A stretch of DNA of 31,916 nt, from assembly GCF_000485595.1 (NCBI RefSeq), contig NW_014577311.1, positions 30,532 to 62,447 on the forward strand, given 5' to 3'. Both the position numbers and the translations under genes were made by a program. This DNA is from Priapulus caudatus (Eukaryota > Priapulida > Priapulimorpha > Priapulimorphida > Priapulidae). Positions 10,500 to 20,207 of this stretch are shown piece by piece. The notes below the pieces were generated by a model. It was not told the origin of the DNA and ran no database searches. It saw nothing but the letters and a program-made list of their open reading frames with translations. How positions within the stretch are numbered: position 1 is the stretch's first letter; each line of letters begins with the position of its first letter.

Positions 10500-11250
10500 C
10501 AGGGATGAGATTCTTCCGCGGATCCGCGGAAATCCGCGGATTTGACAGTCCCAGGTGTCGATTTTGTGAAACGTCTAAATTCGTTGAGAAAATTGGGAGG
10601 GGGGTAACAATGTAACAATTTAAATTATATACCCTCGACAGCACCTGACTGTAGACTGTAGAGTGTAGACAGTAGGCTGACAGCGAAGTATACAGTGTAT
10701 CTGTTTTTGCGTACCAGAAAAGAAAATCCTGGTTCACAGGCTGCAGTAGAGGGGCAGACATTTGAGGTAGCTGATCACGTAACGACCATGCCTGGCCTGG
10801 GGGCCGGGTTTACATGTTGCTGTGCGCATGTTGTGTGCATGACTATGCATTGATTGTTCCATTCGCATTGTGTTTTTTTTCATTAAAATCTGGTCGCAGC
10901 AAGGCAGCTTATGTCTGAGTAAAACAATGCAAGTGACGGGTGGAAACAGAAAAATATCATTATGTCTAGACATTTAATAAAAAAACTTGCCCTATTTTCA
11001 GCCCCCTGATTTCCTATTATAGTTCGTTTGTTCCTTTTGACAACTTGAAAAGGTGATTCAAGAGTCTCCTATAATTTGTTCAGAATAGCTTAGAATGCAC
11101 CAAATTGCACCATTCTTTTAAAAAAATTCCGGGGGAGCATGCCCCCGGACCCCGGGAGCATGGCGATGACCTAAGGTCCTCGCATTGCTCGCTCCTCTGT
11201 TTGCTAATTAAAATTTCAGCTGAAAATTAAATTATCCAATCTCATCCCTG
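10500..11250. mobile_element. CAGGGATGAGAT TIR element, copy A
   Basis: 751-bp element. The left end CAGGGATGAGATT and right end AATCTCATCCCTG are inverted repeats; TATGTC flanks both sides (10494-10499 and 11251-11256), a perfect 6-base target duplication. The interior has a palindromic GCGGATCCGCGGAAATCCGC near the left end and GGGGGAGCATGCCCCCGGAC near 11130, also found in the element at 22765. Non-coding. Confidence 0.88.
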
Positions 11251-11256
11251 TATGTC

Positions 11257-12382
11257 ACAGTAAGTACTAACCGTATATGTTTCACATACGTTCACCTATT
11301 TTGCACACAGGCGGTCAATCATTGTAAAAAATTGTGTGAATATTTATTTTTATTGAGAAGTTCCAAGTGCCTGTGCTTTCAACAGTCTTTTACGTCAATG
11401 CACGTGCGTCAAGAGCCACAAACTCAACACAATTTCATCTCTGTTATTGTTTACGCCTGAATGCGTGATTGATCAGGGAGGGGGTGCATGTAAGAGGGAG
11501 ACATTTTCTTTGGGGTTCCGAAAAACATAATTCCACTTGACAATTTCATGGGCCATTTCAATTGGAAGCTCTGCATAATGGACCCCCAACAAGCCCTTTG
11601 ACTGACTAGTCAAGAAATTCAAAGGTCTGTAAATTGCTCTTATTTAGCCGCCGATAGTTCTTATTTAACAAAGACTTCATTGTTATCTTCTAAAACTACA
11701 GACCATCCGCGGACCGCTGTGTAGACGTGCGCCGGGCCTCGAATTTGGCGCACGTCTCCACTGCGGACAGCGCTTCATACTTGAACATCCCCGCGCAGCG
11801 CTCAGGATCAACAGCAAAGCTGTGCCATGCAATCTTGTATCATTTCTCTCTGGATCATGTCCCTCTAAAATCTAAATGCAGTTAACACTTCTGAAATCAA
11901 TTTTTTTCTAAGGGAGGGCCTACAGATGCAGGACCCACTCACTCCAAAGTGAGTGCCATGTATTTTAGCTAAGCTAGCTTACATAATAAACATTCTTACT
12001 TTAAATTGCCACCCTCAAATCAAATTCAACTCACTGCAATTTGGCCAGATTGGGCCAATTACCAAATGCAAACAAATCGAAAACAGACTATACACGGCTA
12101 TATCCGAAAGAGATATAAATAGTGGTTGCGCTACAAGTGAGCCACACTAGTTAGCCTGCCAGTGTCATGCTGCGAAGATTCACTGCCACCCCCCAGCGCT
12201 GTAAATGGGGCGTGTAATCCACTGTAGGCTGCAGCAGGAGCGTAGGGTAGCTCTGGAACTATAGCCCTTCGCTCCGCCACAGACGCCACCTGTGGCAAAG
12301 CAAAGGGCTATACCCCTATAGTTATAGAGCTAGACCGTTGCATGGCCCAGGCCATGTCATGGGTAGAGCTAACAAAAGTAAC
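11257..12382. other. Copy A, right part: hairpins, no gene
   Basis: No gene is seen. Two foldbacks are conserved in both copies: AGACGTGCGCC (11723-11733) with GGCGCACGTCT (11747-11757), and TAGCTCTGGAACTATAG (12248-12264) with CTATAGTTATAGAGCTA (12316-12332). The phrase GTTCCAAGTGCCTGTG near 11360 is shared with the arms of the palindrome at 21.2-22.4 kb. Confidence 0.6.
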
Positions 12383-12429
12383 GCTGATAGGGTCTATGTC
12401 CCCCAGGGTACTGCCGGAACGTACCCTGG
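12383..12429. repeat. Left TIR of the telomere-repeat element at the duplication junction
   Basis: These 47 bases equal the left terminal inverted repeat at 19951-19997. They are preceded by AAAAGTAAC (12374-12382), which matches the base run after the right TIR at 20199-20207. Copy B begins directly after it, so the duplication joint lies at the inner edge of a TIR. Confidence 0.85.
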
Positions 12430-12844
12430 AAGAAACAAGTGCCACAGCAACCGTTCGAATATATCTTGTTGGTGGATCAACAGCAAGATGTCAAGAAGAT
12501 TTCTCAACCTGATACATCACTTCAAAGCTGTATATGGGTAGGCAAGTGTTTTTGACGTCAGCTGCAGACACTGTATATTCAAATACGTGTTACACGATGT
12601 ATATATATATATATAACCAGGTAAATGCATATTTCCTGTCAGTTTAAGGCAAAAAGAATGCATACTATGGCTACCACGATGTGCATATTCCAGATAAAGT
12701 TGCTTGTTCTGACAATAGAGCACTGTGTCAGAACGTTCCTAACCTAACGTTAGGAATAAGACTAATCATAGTTCAGACAACGCCCCCCTTCCCCATGTCT
12801 CATAAATGTATTTTTCAAAGTACGAGTGCTGCTACTGCCATTAC

Positions 12845-13006
12845 CAGTGCTGGCCATGGCACGTGTCCTTTCCACAACTTCCCCAGGTACCAGTCACTTT
12901 GGTTTTCCACCAAGCCGATCGCCTGGCGACCCGTAAACTTGCGGAAGATCTTCCACAGCTCTGCGATGTCGGTTGCAAACGTGACATCGGTGTCCAGAAC
13001 AATCAC
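12845..13006 (-). CDS. LARGE: LARGE exon 5 (DTD motif)
   Basis: 54 codons from [10 protein letters not shown] to [10 protein letters not shown], phase 0 at both ends. The acceptor is TTACGGCAG and the donor CTG/GTAATG. It carries the DTD motif of the GT8-like xylosyltransferase domain, which binds metal and UDP-sugar, then FATDIAELW and [19 protein letters not shown] joins GRGFNTG of exon 6 at 4181. If copy A is real, this join skips 8.7 kb of intron. Confidence 0.95.
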
Positions 13007-13257
13007 CTGCCGTAAATAAATATGCTTAGATAATGCCGGGGATGAATACATCTCACACAGATTATTTACATCTGATAACATGGAAAACTAAAACGAAAAA
13101 CCACCTGCTAGTCATGACTTACATAACAGAGAATAGTTGAGCTGCAACCTAACAAGTACAGTCGGGTGGCTCCGTAAATATTACAGTCAATTACTATACT
13201 GAAATGATCGTGTGGAACACATGCCTGGATTTAGTCAACAACAATAGTCTCACTGAT

Positions 13258-13335
13258 TCAACAATTACCTTTACATTTACCTTTACAGGTACATTTACCT
13301 TTACCTTACATTTACCAATTACCTTTACATGTACA
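13258..13335. repeat. TTTACCTTTACAT-type repeat in LARGE intron 4
   Basis: Irregular CCTTTACATTTA repeats, also present in copy A at about 5598-5690. On the LARGE strand they read GGTAAATGTAAA, giving repeated weak GTAAAT donor-like words 60-140 bases upstream of exon 5's neighbour exon boundary. Confidence 0.75.
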
Positions 13336-13393
13336 ATCAACATTGATCGAAGCGGGAAAAAAAACCTGAGTAAGCATGAGTAGTCGGTCGTAC

Positions 13394-13524
13394 CTTGCTC
13401 AGTGTGCTGGGAAGGAACTTTGGCAGGGTAAGCTTCATGAGGCCGTAGACACCAGAGTAATGCTTATTGGGTATCCACGAGATCTCGCCTTTGATGTTAT
13501 CGGCAGGGTAAAAATCCACCTCGA
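13394..13524 (-). CDS. LARGE: LARGE exon 4
   Basis: 131 nt: two bases completing a Val codon, then 43 codons from [10 protein letters not shown] to LPSTLSK. The acceptor is TGCTTGTAG and the donor [28 protein letters not shown] is the conserved run before the catalytic DTD strand of LARGE. Confidence 0.95.
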
Positions 13525-13723
13525 CTACAAGCAGCAAGCAGAATCAGAGTTACACCTAGATTATGGAGGACTTAATTCAAATCTGCACAGATTTCAAAGA
13601 TTCCGAGAGCACTTGTTTGTTGATTAGGTCACAATTCCATACGAACTAGTTCTCAATCTCAAGGACAACTACTGCTACAAGAGCCAGACTCAGGGCTGCT
13701 CTCTCCTCAGCTCATGTACTCAC

Positions 13724-13895
13724 CCCCCGGCACGAACCAAGTGTTGAATAGCGTCTTAAGGACGAGGTGGGCGGCCGGATCAGCGATGAAGTGGAAGTGA
13801 AGCGGATTCTTGCGGTAGAACAACACACTCTTGATGAGGGTAACGACGCTGCGGCTGGCGTTGTAGCCAGCACACACGATCGCAACATCAATCAC
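13724..13895 (-). CDS. LARGE: LARGE exon 3: start of GT8-like domain
   Basis: 57 codons plus one base, from [10 protein letters not shown] to NTWFVPG. The acceptor is TTTACAG and the donor [19 protein letters not shown] is the first beta strand and nucleotide-binding loop of the GT8-like domain; [10 protein letters not shown] and [10 protein letters not shown] follow. The phase-1 end joins exon 4 to give PGVEVDFY. Confidence 0.95.
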
Positions 13896-13911
13896 CTGTA
13901 AATAACATACT

Positions 13912-14040
13912 TACTATTTTTACTATAATTAATAACAACTAGTATATATATAAGAAATACTATAATACTATATATATAATATACTATAATACAATATATA
14001 TATATATATATATACAATAAATACTATAATTACTAACTAC
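13912..14040. repeat. TA-rich microsatellite in LARGE intron 2
   Basis: ATAATACTATATATATAATATAC-like runs lie just upstream of exon 3 on the gene strand. In copy A the same tract ends abruptly and is joined to the interior of the next element, marking a deletion of about 220 bp. Confidence 0.8.
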
Positions 14041-14211
14041 ATGTTATATGAACATCGCTACACGCCATCTGTAGGGGAATAAAGTAACCATTGTGTGCAA
14101 TTATAAAAGTAAATTGCATAAATAGATAAGCATGTTTTACGTTTTTCTCTCTCCTGCATTTGATCTCAATCACGATGAGTAGCTGTAACAGAGACGTTCG
14201 CGTTCATGAAC

Positions 14212-15523
14212 CAGGGTTCGACACTAACCCACGTCCGTCCGACCGACCCAGTCGGGTAAATGTTTGGTCCGGTCGCATACAACCAGAGTGCTAGTAGCCC
14301 GACTGGTCGTGTTAGAATTGGTCATATAGTACTCGCACATAGTTACATGACATCATTTCACACCTTTCTGCCTTATAATTCACATTTGTAATTACAAAAT
14401 GCACAATTTTCACAATGTCAGTGCAAGGCAAAACATCGAATCTTTATTACGGTGTTCGTGCTTAAAGTTAAAACAATACCTGTCAGTGTCTAGCCCATTA
14501 ACCCAGCGTGCAACCCAGGATGCACTGAAAAGTCACCTCTGGCTAGACTGGTTCGCGGCCGCACTGTTTGTCGCAGAGCGTGTACATTGTCTAGCAGAGC
14601 GTGAGGCCGGATACCAGTCTACCCTTCGGCAAAAACAATAAGGTGGCTTGCTGCCAGCCGCAGTAGACAGACGATCCGAGATAAACCATGCGCCCGTGTA
14701 TGCCCGTGGTAGAGTACGAATGCAGGCCTGTGATTGAACCCTTACAACAAAGTAGGGCAAAAGTAGGGCTAGTAATATCAGAAAAGTAGTGAAAAAGGTA
14801 GGGGAAAGTAGGGAAACCAGGGAAAAAGTAGGGCAGTCTAGCGTTTATTATATATGGTGAAATATATAAATATAAGTCGGATACTATGGTTTCATGTCTG
14901 TCCAGCCACCGCCGCCACCGCCGCAGACACTTTCCCTGCCGCTCTATAACTCGACCCCTCAAGTAATTGACCTAGCGTGACCAAACATGGTCTACTTACA
15001 CATCTTGGGGAGAAGGTGTGTCGCGTACCAAAACCCCTTCTACGTCCTTACAGAGATATTTAATTCATACTAGATCACGGGGGATACATGTAGTTGGCGA
15101 CGTTTCTAGATGATCTGATGTACCCGCCTTCCTTCACACAATGGGGTGCCTTGCATTTTATCTGGTACAATCTTAAAAACTTCAAAAATAGTGAAAAGGT
15201 AGGGCAAAAATAAAAAGTAGTGAAAAAAGTAGGAAAGTAGGGGAGAACTAGTGAAAAAGTAGGAAAGTAGGGAGAACTAGTGAAAAAGTAGGAAAGTAGG
15301 GATCAATCACAGGCCTGCGAATGCTGCACGTGAACTCGGTCCACGCGCGATTTAAAGCGCGGGAAACAGCATCTATGAATTCATACGAGACACACTCTTA
15401 TCTAAATAAAGTTTTCTTAGCAATGGTCTGGGTCTGGCTAGTGAAAGTTAGGTCAGGGCTAGTGGTTTTCCTCAGTTACTAGCCCGATGGTCTAGTGAAA
15501 TAAAAAGTTAATGTTGAACCCTG
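14212..15523. mobile_element. CAGGGTTCGACACTAAC TIR element (intron 2)
   Basis: 1.3-kb element. Left end CAGGGTTCGACACTAAC; right end read inverted CAGGGTTCAACATTAAC; TGAAC flanks both sides (14207-14211 and 15524-15528), a 5-base target duplication. The interior has repeated GTGAAAAAGTAGGAAAGTAG phrases. Reading frames inside, including one of 123 residues, show no family resemblance, so it is called non-autonomous. Confidence 0.85.
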
Positions 15524-15567
15524 TGAACAGACTACGTTAGTTACGTGCAGACATGAAGACCGTGAGA

Positions 15568-15875
15568 TCACACTATTTCGAGCTGTGACGCGAGCCTGTG
15601 AGCACGCTTACCTCACACTATTCGAGCTGTGACGTGAGCCTGTGAGCACGCTTACCTCACACTATTCGAGCTGTGACGTGAGCCTGTGAGCACGCTTACC
15701 TCACACTATTCGAGCTGTGACGCGAGCCTGTGAGGCACGCTTAGCCTCACACTATTCGAGCTGTGACGCGAGCCTGTGAGCACGCTTACCTCACACTATT
15801 CGAGCTGTGACGCGAGCCGTGAGCGACGCACCTCACACTATTCGAGCTGTGACGTGAGCCTGTGAGCACGCTTAC
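15568..15875. repeat. 44-bp tandem array copying the exon 2 donor
   Basis: Seven units of about 44 bp (plus-strand start TCACACTATTCGAGCTGTGA, end CACGCTTACC) abut exon 2. On the gene strand each unit contains AGTGTGAG/GTAAGC, the last eight bases of exon 2 with its donor, so seven extra donor copies follow the true one. It is not a CRISPR array: units are contiguous with no spacers. Confidence 0.93.
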
Positions 15876-16075
15876 CTCACACTTTGGCACTTCTGCCTCG
15901 GTCACGCACCCGCCGCCGACCGACGCGCCGCCGTTCCCGCTGTCGCTCAGCGGCACTTGGGAGTCGCCGAGGTTGAGCTGTCGTCGTAGCAACCGGTTCT
16001 CTTCTTCCAGCGCGTGTATCTGTATCTGCTGCACAGTGGCGTGGTCGATCGATGCCCGTCTGCGCTTCAGCAGAT
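15876..16075 (-). CDS. LARGE: LARGE exon 2: coiled-coil stem
   Basis: 200 nt: two bases completing Asp, then 66 codons from LLKRRRASID to EVPKCE. The acceptor is GATCCGAAACAG and the donor GAG/GTAAGC. The heptad-like run QQIQIHALEEENRLLRRQL matches the coiled-coil stem of LARGE, followed by a Gly/Ser-rich linker and a Cys just before the catalytic domain ([13 protein letters not shown]). The acceptor is the least certain boundary, chosen because it alone fits the phase of exon 1. Confidence 0.88.
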
Positions 16076-16169
16076 CTGTTTCGGATCGAAAAATCGAAAT
16101 CGTAGCGCTAACGACAGCGCGGGGTCGAACATAGCGCATCCCTCCACTCGCCTGCTCCGATGCCTTAAA

Positions 16170-16862
16170 CAGGGTTTCTTCTGAGGGAAAATTAGACAAC
16201 GGTAATGGCCAGTTTGGGGAAAAAATGCGCATGATTGATTCAAAGGCATGCAGTAGGCAGCGAATGTGGATGCTGCAGGCAGACGCGGGGGGGGAGATAG
16301 GTAGAGGGGTTCTGGAGGTCTCCCCAGCAAAATTTTAAAAATTTTGAATGTCTTAGACTGCATTTGAGGCACTCGAAAATAAAATTTCACTTTTAGTTTA
16401 AATCTTACTCTTTTAGCAGACTACCAAGTCTCACGCATTTCGCGGGAAACTCACGCACGCACCTGGACCCATTCTCTCGCACTCCGGCATGCCGTACGCA
16501 TTCTCACGCATTCACGCAAAAAAAAAAAGAAGGAAAAAAGCAGCCCGCGACACCCCTGTTACCCACGTCTGTGGCTGTGCACATCATGGCTCCTGCTTGC
16601 TGGCTGGGGCGGCATTGATTGAAGTACGGGTGGGGGGGGGGCAATGCGCACTGATTGTTAGTCGGTGGGCATGCTTATTGCTGTATATGTAAGGGTGGGC
16701 ACCGCTGGTATGAGGGAGCGACAGCAAAACTTTCCATGTATATAGTCAGAAGCACGTGGTGATCTATATATTTTTGGATTGACACTATTTTGACAACGGC
16801 GGGCAAATACAGGAACATTTTCACAACGGCGTTGTTCAATTTGACAACCTGAACAAACCCTG
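16170..16862. mobile_element. CAGGGTTT TIR element (intron 1)
   Basis: 693-bp element. Left end CAGGGTTTCTTCTGAGG; right end read inverted CAGGGTTTGTTCAGG; perfect CTTAAA duplication at 16164-16169 and 16863-16868. It contains a G run and tracts such as CAAAATTTTAAAAATTTTG. No transposase is recognised. Confidence 0.88.
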
Positions 16863-16947
16863 CTTAAATGAATATGATGAGATGAATCCCCGATCATTCG
16901 TACCAATCTTCGCTGTCATCGAGGAGAACGAGGACACACGTACTCAC

Positions 16948-17031
16948 CTTCCCCGATGGATAGGTAGAAGAGGATGAGCAGGTGGACGAGGGAGAGAGGG
17001 CGAGGAACAGCAGCAAGCCGCGACTCCTCAT
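16948..17031 (-). pseudogene. LARGE: LARGE exon 1, copy B (one base short)
   Basis: Same start and GTGAGT donor as 9406-9490 but 84 nt. A lost C and other small shifts turn the hydrophobic anchor into a Ser/Thr-rich peptide after about residue 12, and the phase no longer fits exon 2. The natural reading is a sequence error, because copy A preserves a good anchor. Confidence 0.8.
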
Positions 17032-18063
17032 GATTCCTCCTCCCGCACCTTCCTCCTACAACCCATCAGTCAGAGCATCCCTGACAGCTGAAGGAAATTC
17101 CCTGTGAGGTTAGCCTACAAGCAGTAATATGAAGTGTAGTGATACACACAAAACGGCAGTATATTGACAACGGGATGCATTTGAGTGTACTGACGGTGTT
17201 ACAGTTAGTACGGATGCTAGAGATGCTAAGATCCTTAATACCTTAAATAAATCAGCTAGATACATAAATGCTAGACGTGATGCGGCCATGAGCCGAGGCG
17301 CGCCGAGGTTTGATTCTTTGTGTCTTCCAATCACAGCCTACATCGCACCAGTCTTATATTTTTAAAGTGGGTACCCATTGGACCACAAATCGGCCGATCT
17401 CAGGAACTAGGGCATTCTGCTATGTTTTGAACGGTTTCTACGATAGTTTGCCACAAATACGAAAAATAACACGCTGTTTAGCGCACTGCCGCTACGTTCT
17501 TCTGTTGATTTTCGCATCTCCGTAATCAGAATAAGCCCCGCCTTCTTCGTTGATGGACATGAATGGGGCGTCACCGACGTGACCAGTTACGTGTACCTAC
17601 TGTCTTTCGCCAGCCTGTTTACTTTTCGGTAAATAATGAAATGCGCCGGCCGATGCATTTCGCATCGAAGTGGAAAATTTTCGAGGCATTTTCACTCGCT
17701 GTCGGAAGTGAACGAGTGCGTCATTCATTGAACATTGAAGTTTTTCTTCAAATTAAATAATTCCGAAAATCCCGTAACCGCGCTACTCGATTGTTTTAGC
17801 CAATGAACGTAGCTGTGTGTTGATGTCTTGCCCACGCGCTTTATGCTTGGCTTAGCGGGCCTCGAAATGGATATCGGAGGCAGGCACCTCGCCAACACGC
17901 ATGTTTGTTTAAATTTTGTATACCAGCTTTGTGACGTACGGTGTTCGGGAGTTCTGCGGATGATAACCTCGTAATTTCTCAGCATTTTAACGTTGAACAT
18001 TGCATTCCATGGTGCATGGAACATTTTACCAATTTAGTTGTGTCAGTTAGTCACGGATATGTC
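17032..18063. other. Copy B, upstream of LARGE exon 1
   Basis: Likely holds the 5' UTR boundary (CCTTCAG on the minus strand near 17095). The rest matches 9491-10499 and holds no other gene. Confidence 0.4.
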
Positions 18064-18808
18064 CAGGGATGAGATTCTTCCGCGGATCCGCGGAAATCCG
18101 CGATTTGACAGTCCCATGAGTGTCGATTTTGTGAAACGTCTAAATTCGTTGAGAAAATTGGGAGGGGGGGTAACAAGTTAACAATAAAATTTTTATACCT
18201 CGACAGCACTGACTGTAGACTGTAGAGTGTAAGACAGTAGGCTGACAGCGAAGTATACAGTGTATCTGTTTTTACTACCAGAGAAGAAATCCTCGTTCAC
18301 AGGCTGCAGTAGAGGCGGCAGACATTTGATGGAGCTGATCACGTAACGACCATGGCTGCGCTGGGGGCCGGGTTTACATGTTGCTGTGCGCATGTTGTGT
18401 GCCATGACTATGCACTGATTGTTCCATCGCATTGTGTTTTTTTTATTCAAATCTGGTCGCAGCAAGGCAGTTATGTCTGAGTAAAACATGCAAAGTGACG
18501 GGTGGAAACAGAAAAATATCATTATGTCTAGACATTTAATAAAAAACTTGCGCCTATTTTCAGCCCCTGATTTCCTATTATAGTTCGTTTGTTCCTTTTG
18601 ACAACTTGAAAAGGTGATTCAAGAGTCTCCTATAATTTGTTCAGAATAGCTTAGAATGCCCACCAAATTGCACCATTTTTTAAAAATTCCGGGGAGCATG
18701 CCCCCGGACCCCGGAATTGGCGATGACCTAAGGTCCTCGCATTGCTCGCTCCTCTGTTTGCTAATTAAAATTTCAGCTGAAATTAAATTATCCAATCTCA
18801 TCCGCTTG
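18064..18808. mobile_element. CAGGGATGAGAT TIR element, copy B
   Basis: Counterpart of 10500-11250. The left end CAGGGATGAGATTC is intact; the right end is blurred by small changes (CATCCGCTTGATGTC against CATCCCTGTATGTC). Confidence 0.85.
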
Positions 18809-19950
18809 ATGTCACGAGTAAGTACTAACCGTTATGTTTCACATACGTTCACCTATTTGCACTACAGGCGTCAATCATTGTAAAAAATTGTGTGAATAAT
18901 TTATTTTATGAAGAGTTCCAAGTGCCTGTGGCTTTCAACAGTCTTTTACGTCAATGCACGTGCGTCAAGATGCACAAACTCAACACAATTTCATCTCTGT
19001 TATTGTTTACGCCCTGAATGCGTGGTTGATCAGGGAGGGGCGGGGGGTCGCATGTAAGAGAGCATTTTCTTTGGGTGGTTCCGAAAAACAACATTCCACT
19101 TGACAATTTCATGGGCCATTTCAATTGGAAGCTCTGCATAATGGACCCCAACAAGCCTTTGAGTTGGCTAGTCAAGAAATTCAAAGGTCTGTATATTGCT
19201 CTTTTTTAGCCGCCGATAGTTCTTATTTAACAAAGACTTCATTGTTATCTTCTAAAACTACAGACCATCCGCTGACCGCTGTGTAGACGTGCGCCGGGCC
19301 TCGAATTTGGCGCACGTCTCCACTCGGGACAGCGCTTCATACTTAAACATCCACCGCCGCCAGCGCTCAGGATCACCAGCAAAGCTGTGCGGTGTGCCAT
19401 GCAATTTGTATCATTTTCTCTCTGGATCATGTCCCTCTAAATGCAGTTAACACTTCTGAAATCAATTTTTTTTCTAAGGGAGGGCCTACAGATGCAGGAC
19501 CCACTCACTCCAAAGTGAGTGCCATGTATTTTAGCTAAGCTAGCTTACATAATAAACATTCTTACTTTAAATTGCCACCTCAATCAATTAACTCACTGCA
19601 ATTTGGCCAGATTGGGCCAATTACCAAATGGCAAACAATCGAAAAACAGACTATAACCGGCGTATATCGAAAGAGATTATAATAAGTGGTTGCGCTAGCA
19701 AGTGAGCCACACTAGTAGCTTGGCCAGAGTGTCATGCGGTGTGGAAGATTCACTGCCCCCCCAGTGCTGTAAATGTGCGTGTATCCACTGTAGGCTGCAG
19801 CAGGAGCGTAGGGTAGCTCTAGAACTATAGCCCTTCGCTCCGCCACAGACGCCACCTGTGGCCAAGCAAACGGCTATCCCCTATAGTTATAGAGCTAGAC
19901 CGTTGCATGGCCCAGGCCATGTCAGGTCTGGGTAGAGGCTACAAGGTAAC
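18809..19950. other. Copy B, right part: hairpins, no gene
   Basis: Matches 11257-12382. Conserved stems: AGACGTGCGCC (19285-19295) with GGCGCACGTCT (19309-19319), and TAGCTCTAGAACTATAG (19814-19830) with CTATAGTTATAGAGCTA (19881-19897). No coding similarity. Confidence 0.6.
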
Positions 19951-20198
19951 GCTGATAGGGTCTATGTCCCCCAGGGTACTGCCGGAACGTACCCTGGTCA
20001 CTATTTGATATGGTTAGGGTTAGGATTAGGGTTAGGGTTACGGTTAGGGAGTAGGCGTAGGCGACTCCCTTAGACTCGTTAGTGGAGTAGCGACGGTTTC
20101 TCACGGTCCGGCATATTAGATAGTACCAGGGTACGTTTCGGTATACCGGACCCAGGGTACGTTCCGGCAGTACCCCGGGGGACATAGACCCTCTCAGC
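19951..20198. mobile_element. 248-bp TIR element enclosing telomere-like repeats
   Basis: The 47-base ends at 19951-19997 and 20152-20198 are near-perfect inverted repeats (GCTGATAGGGTCTATGTCCC... and its complement). The right end is followed by AAAAGTAAC; the same nine bases precede the left end in copy A (12374-12382), while copy B reads ACAAGGTAAC. A 9-base target duplication with long TIRs is compatible with a Mutator-type MITE, but that is inference. The middle has several TTAGGG/TTAGGA units at about 20014-20050. Confidence 0.75.
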
Positions 20199-20207
20199 AA
20201 AAGTAAC

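Larger units (their letters stand above)
4731..12429. repeat. Copy A of a 7.6-kb direct tandem duplication
   Basis: This stretch matches 12430-19997 collinearly from AAACAAGTGCCACAGCAACC to the words GGAACGTACCCTGG, including all LARGE exons 1-5, introns, TIR elements and hairpins. Differences are mostly 1-3-base indels spread evenly through coding and non-coding DNA. Copy A also lacks about 220 bp found at roughly 14000-14220 in copy B. In exons 2-5 copy A has net insertions, exon by exon, relative to copy B. Either a real duplication or an assembly duplication made with error-rich reads or a second haplotype would explain it. Confidence 0.95.
145..17031 (-). other. LARGE: LARGE-type glycosyltransferase gene, full span (nine coding exons)
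   Basis: Gene model on the minus strand. Exons 1-9 are 16948-17031, 15876-16075, 13724-13895, 13394-13524, 12845-13006, 4050-4181, 2693-2818, 2331-2489 and 145-1107. Introns 2-8 have GT..AG ends, and junction phases agree from exon 2 to exon 9; exon 1 joins in phase only with the 85-nt version in copy A. The protein would be about 709 residues, slightly shorter than the roughly 756 of human LARGE1. LARGE is a Golgi type II membrane enzyme that adds alternating xylose and glucuronic acid (matriglycan) to alpha-dystroglycan. Order along the protein: anchor about 6-24, coiled-coil stem about 30-65, GT8-like domain about 97-300 with DTD near 201-203, GT49 domain about 390-709 with DVD near 519-521. 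Intron 5 is inflated by a second copy (A) of exons 1-5 at 5.1-9.5 kb. Invertebrates usually have a single LARGE. Confidence 0.93.
12430..19997. repeat. Copy B of the 7.6-kb direct tandem duplication
   Basis: Collinear with 4731-12429. LARGE exons 2-5 are intact here and splice in phase to exons 6-9. Exon 1 has a net one-base loss. Toward the right the two copies continue to differ by small indels and neither is clearly cleaner. Confidence 0.95.

Noticed and set aside
11723-11757. Hairpin as a microRNA or other RNA gene
   Set aside because: An 11-base stem with a 13-base loop is too short for a microRNA precursor; conservation between copies only reflects the duplication.
14591-14962. 123-residue minus frame as a transposase remnant
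   Set aside because: No DDE/D or zinc-finger pattern; the frame is not kept in copy A.
15568-15875. CRISPR-like regular repeats
   Set aside because: Units are contiguous with no unique spacers, and the host is a eukaryote with introns.
20014-20050. Chromosome end or telomere
   Set aside because: Only a few imperfect units, inside a TIR element, with coding genes on both sides.
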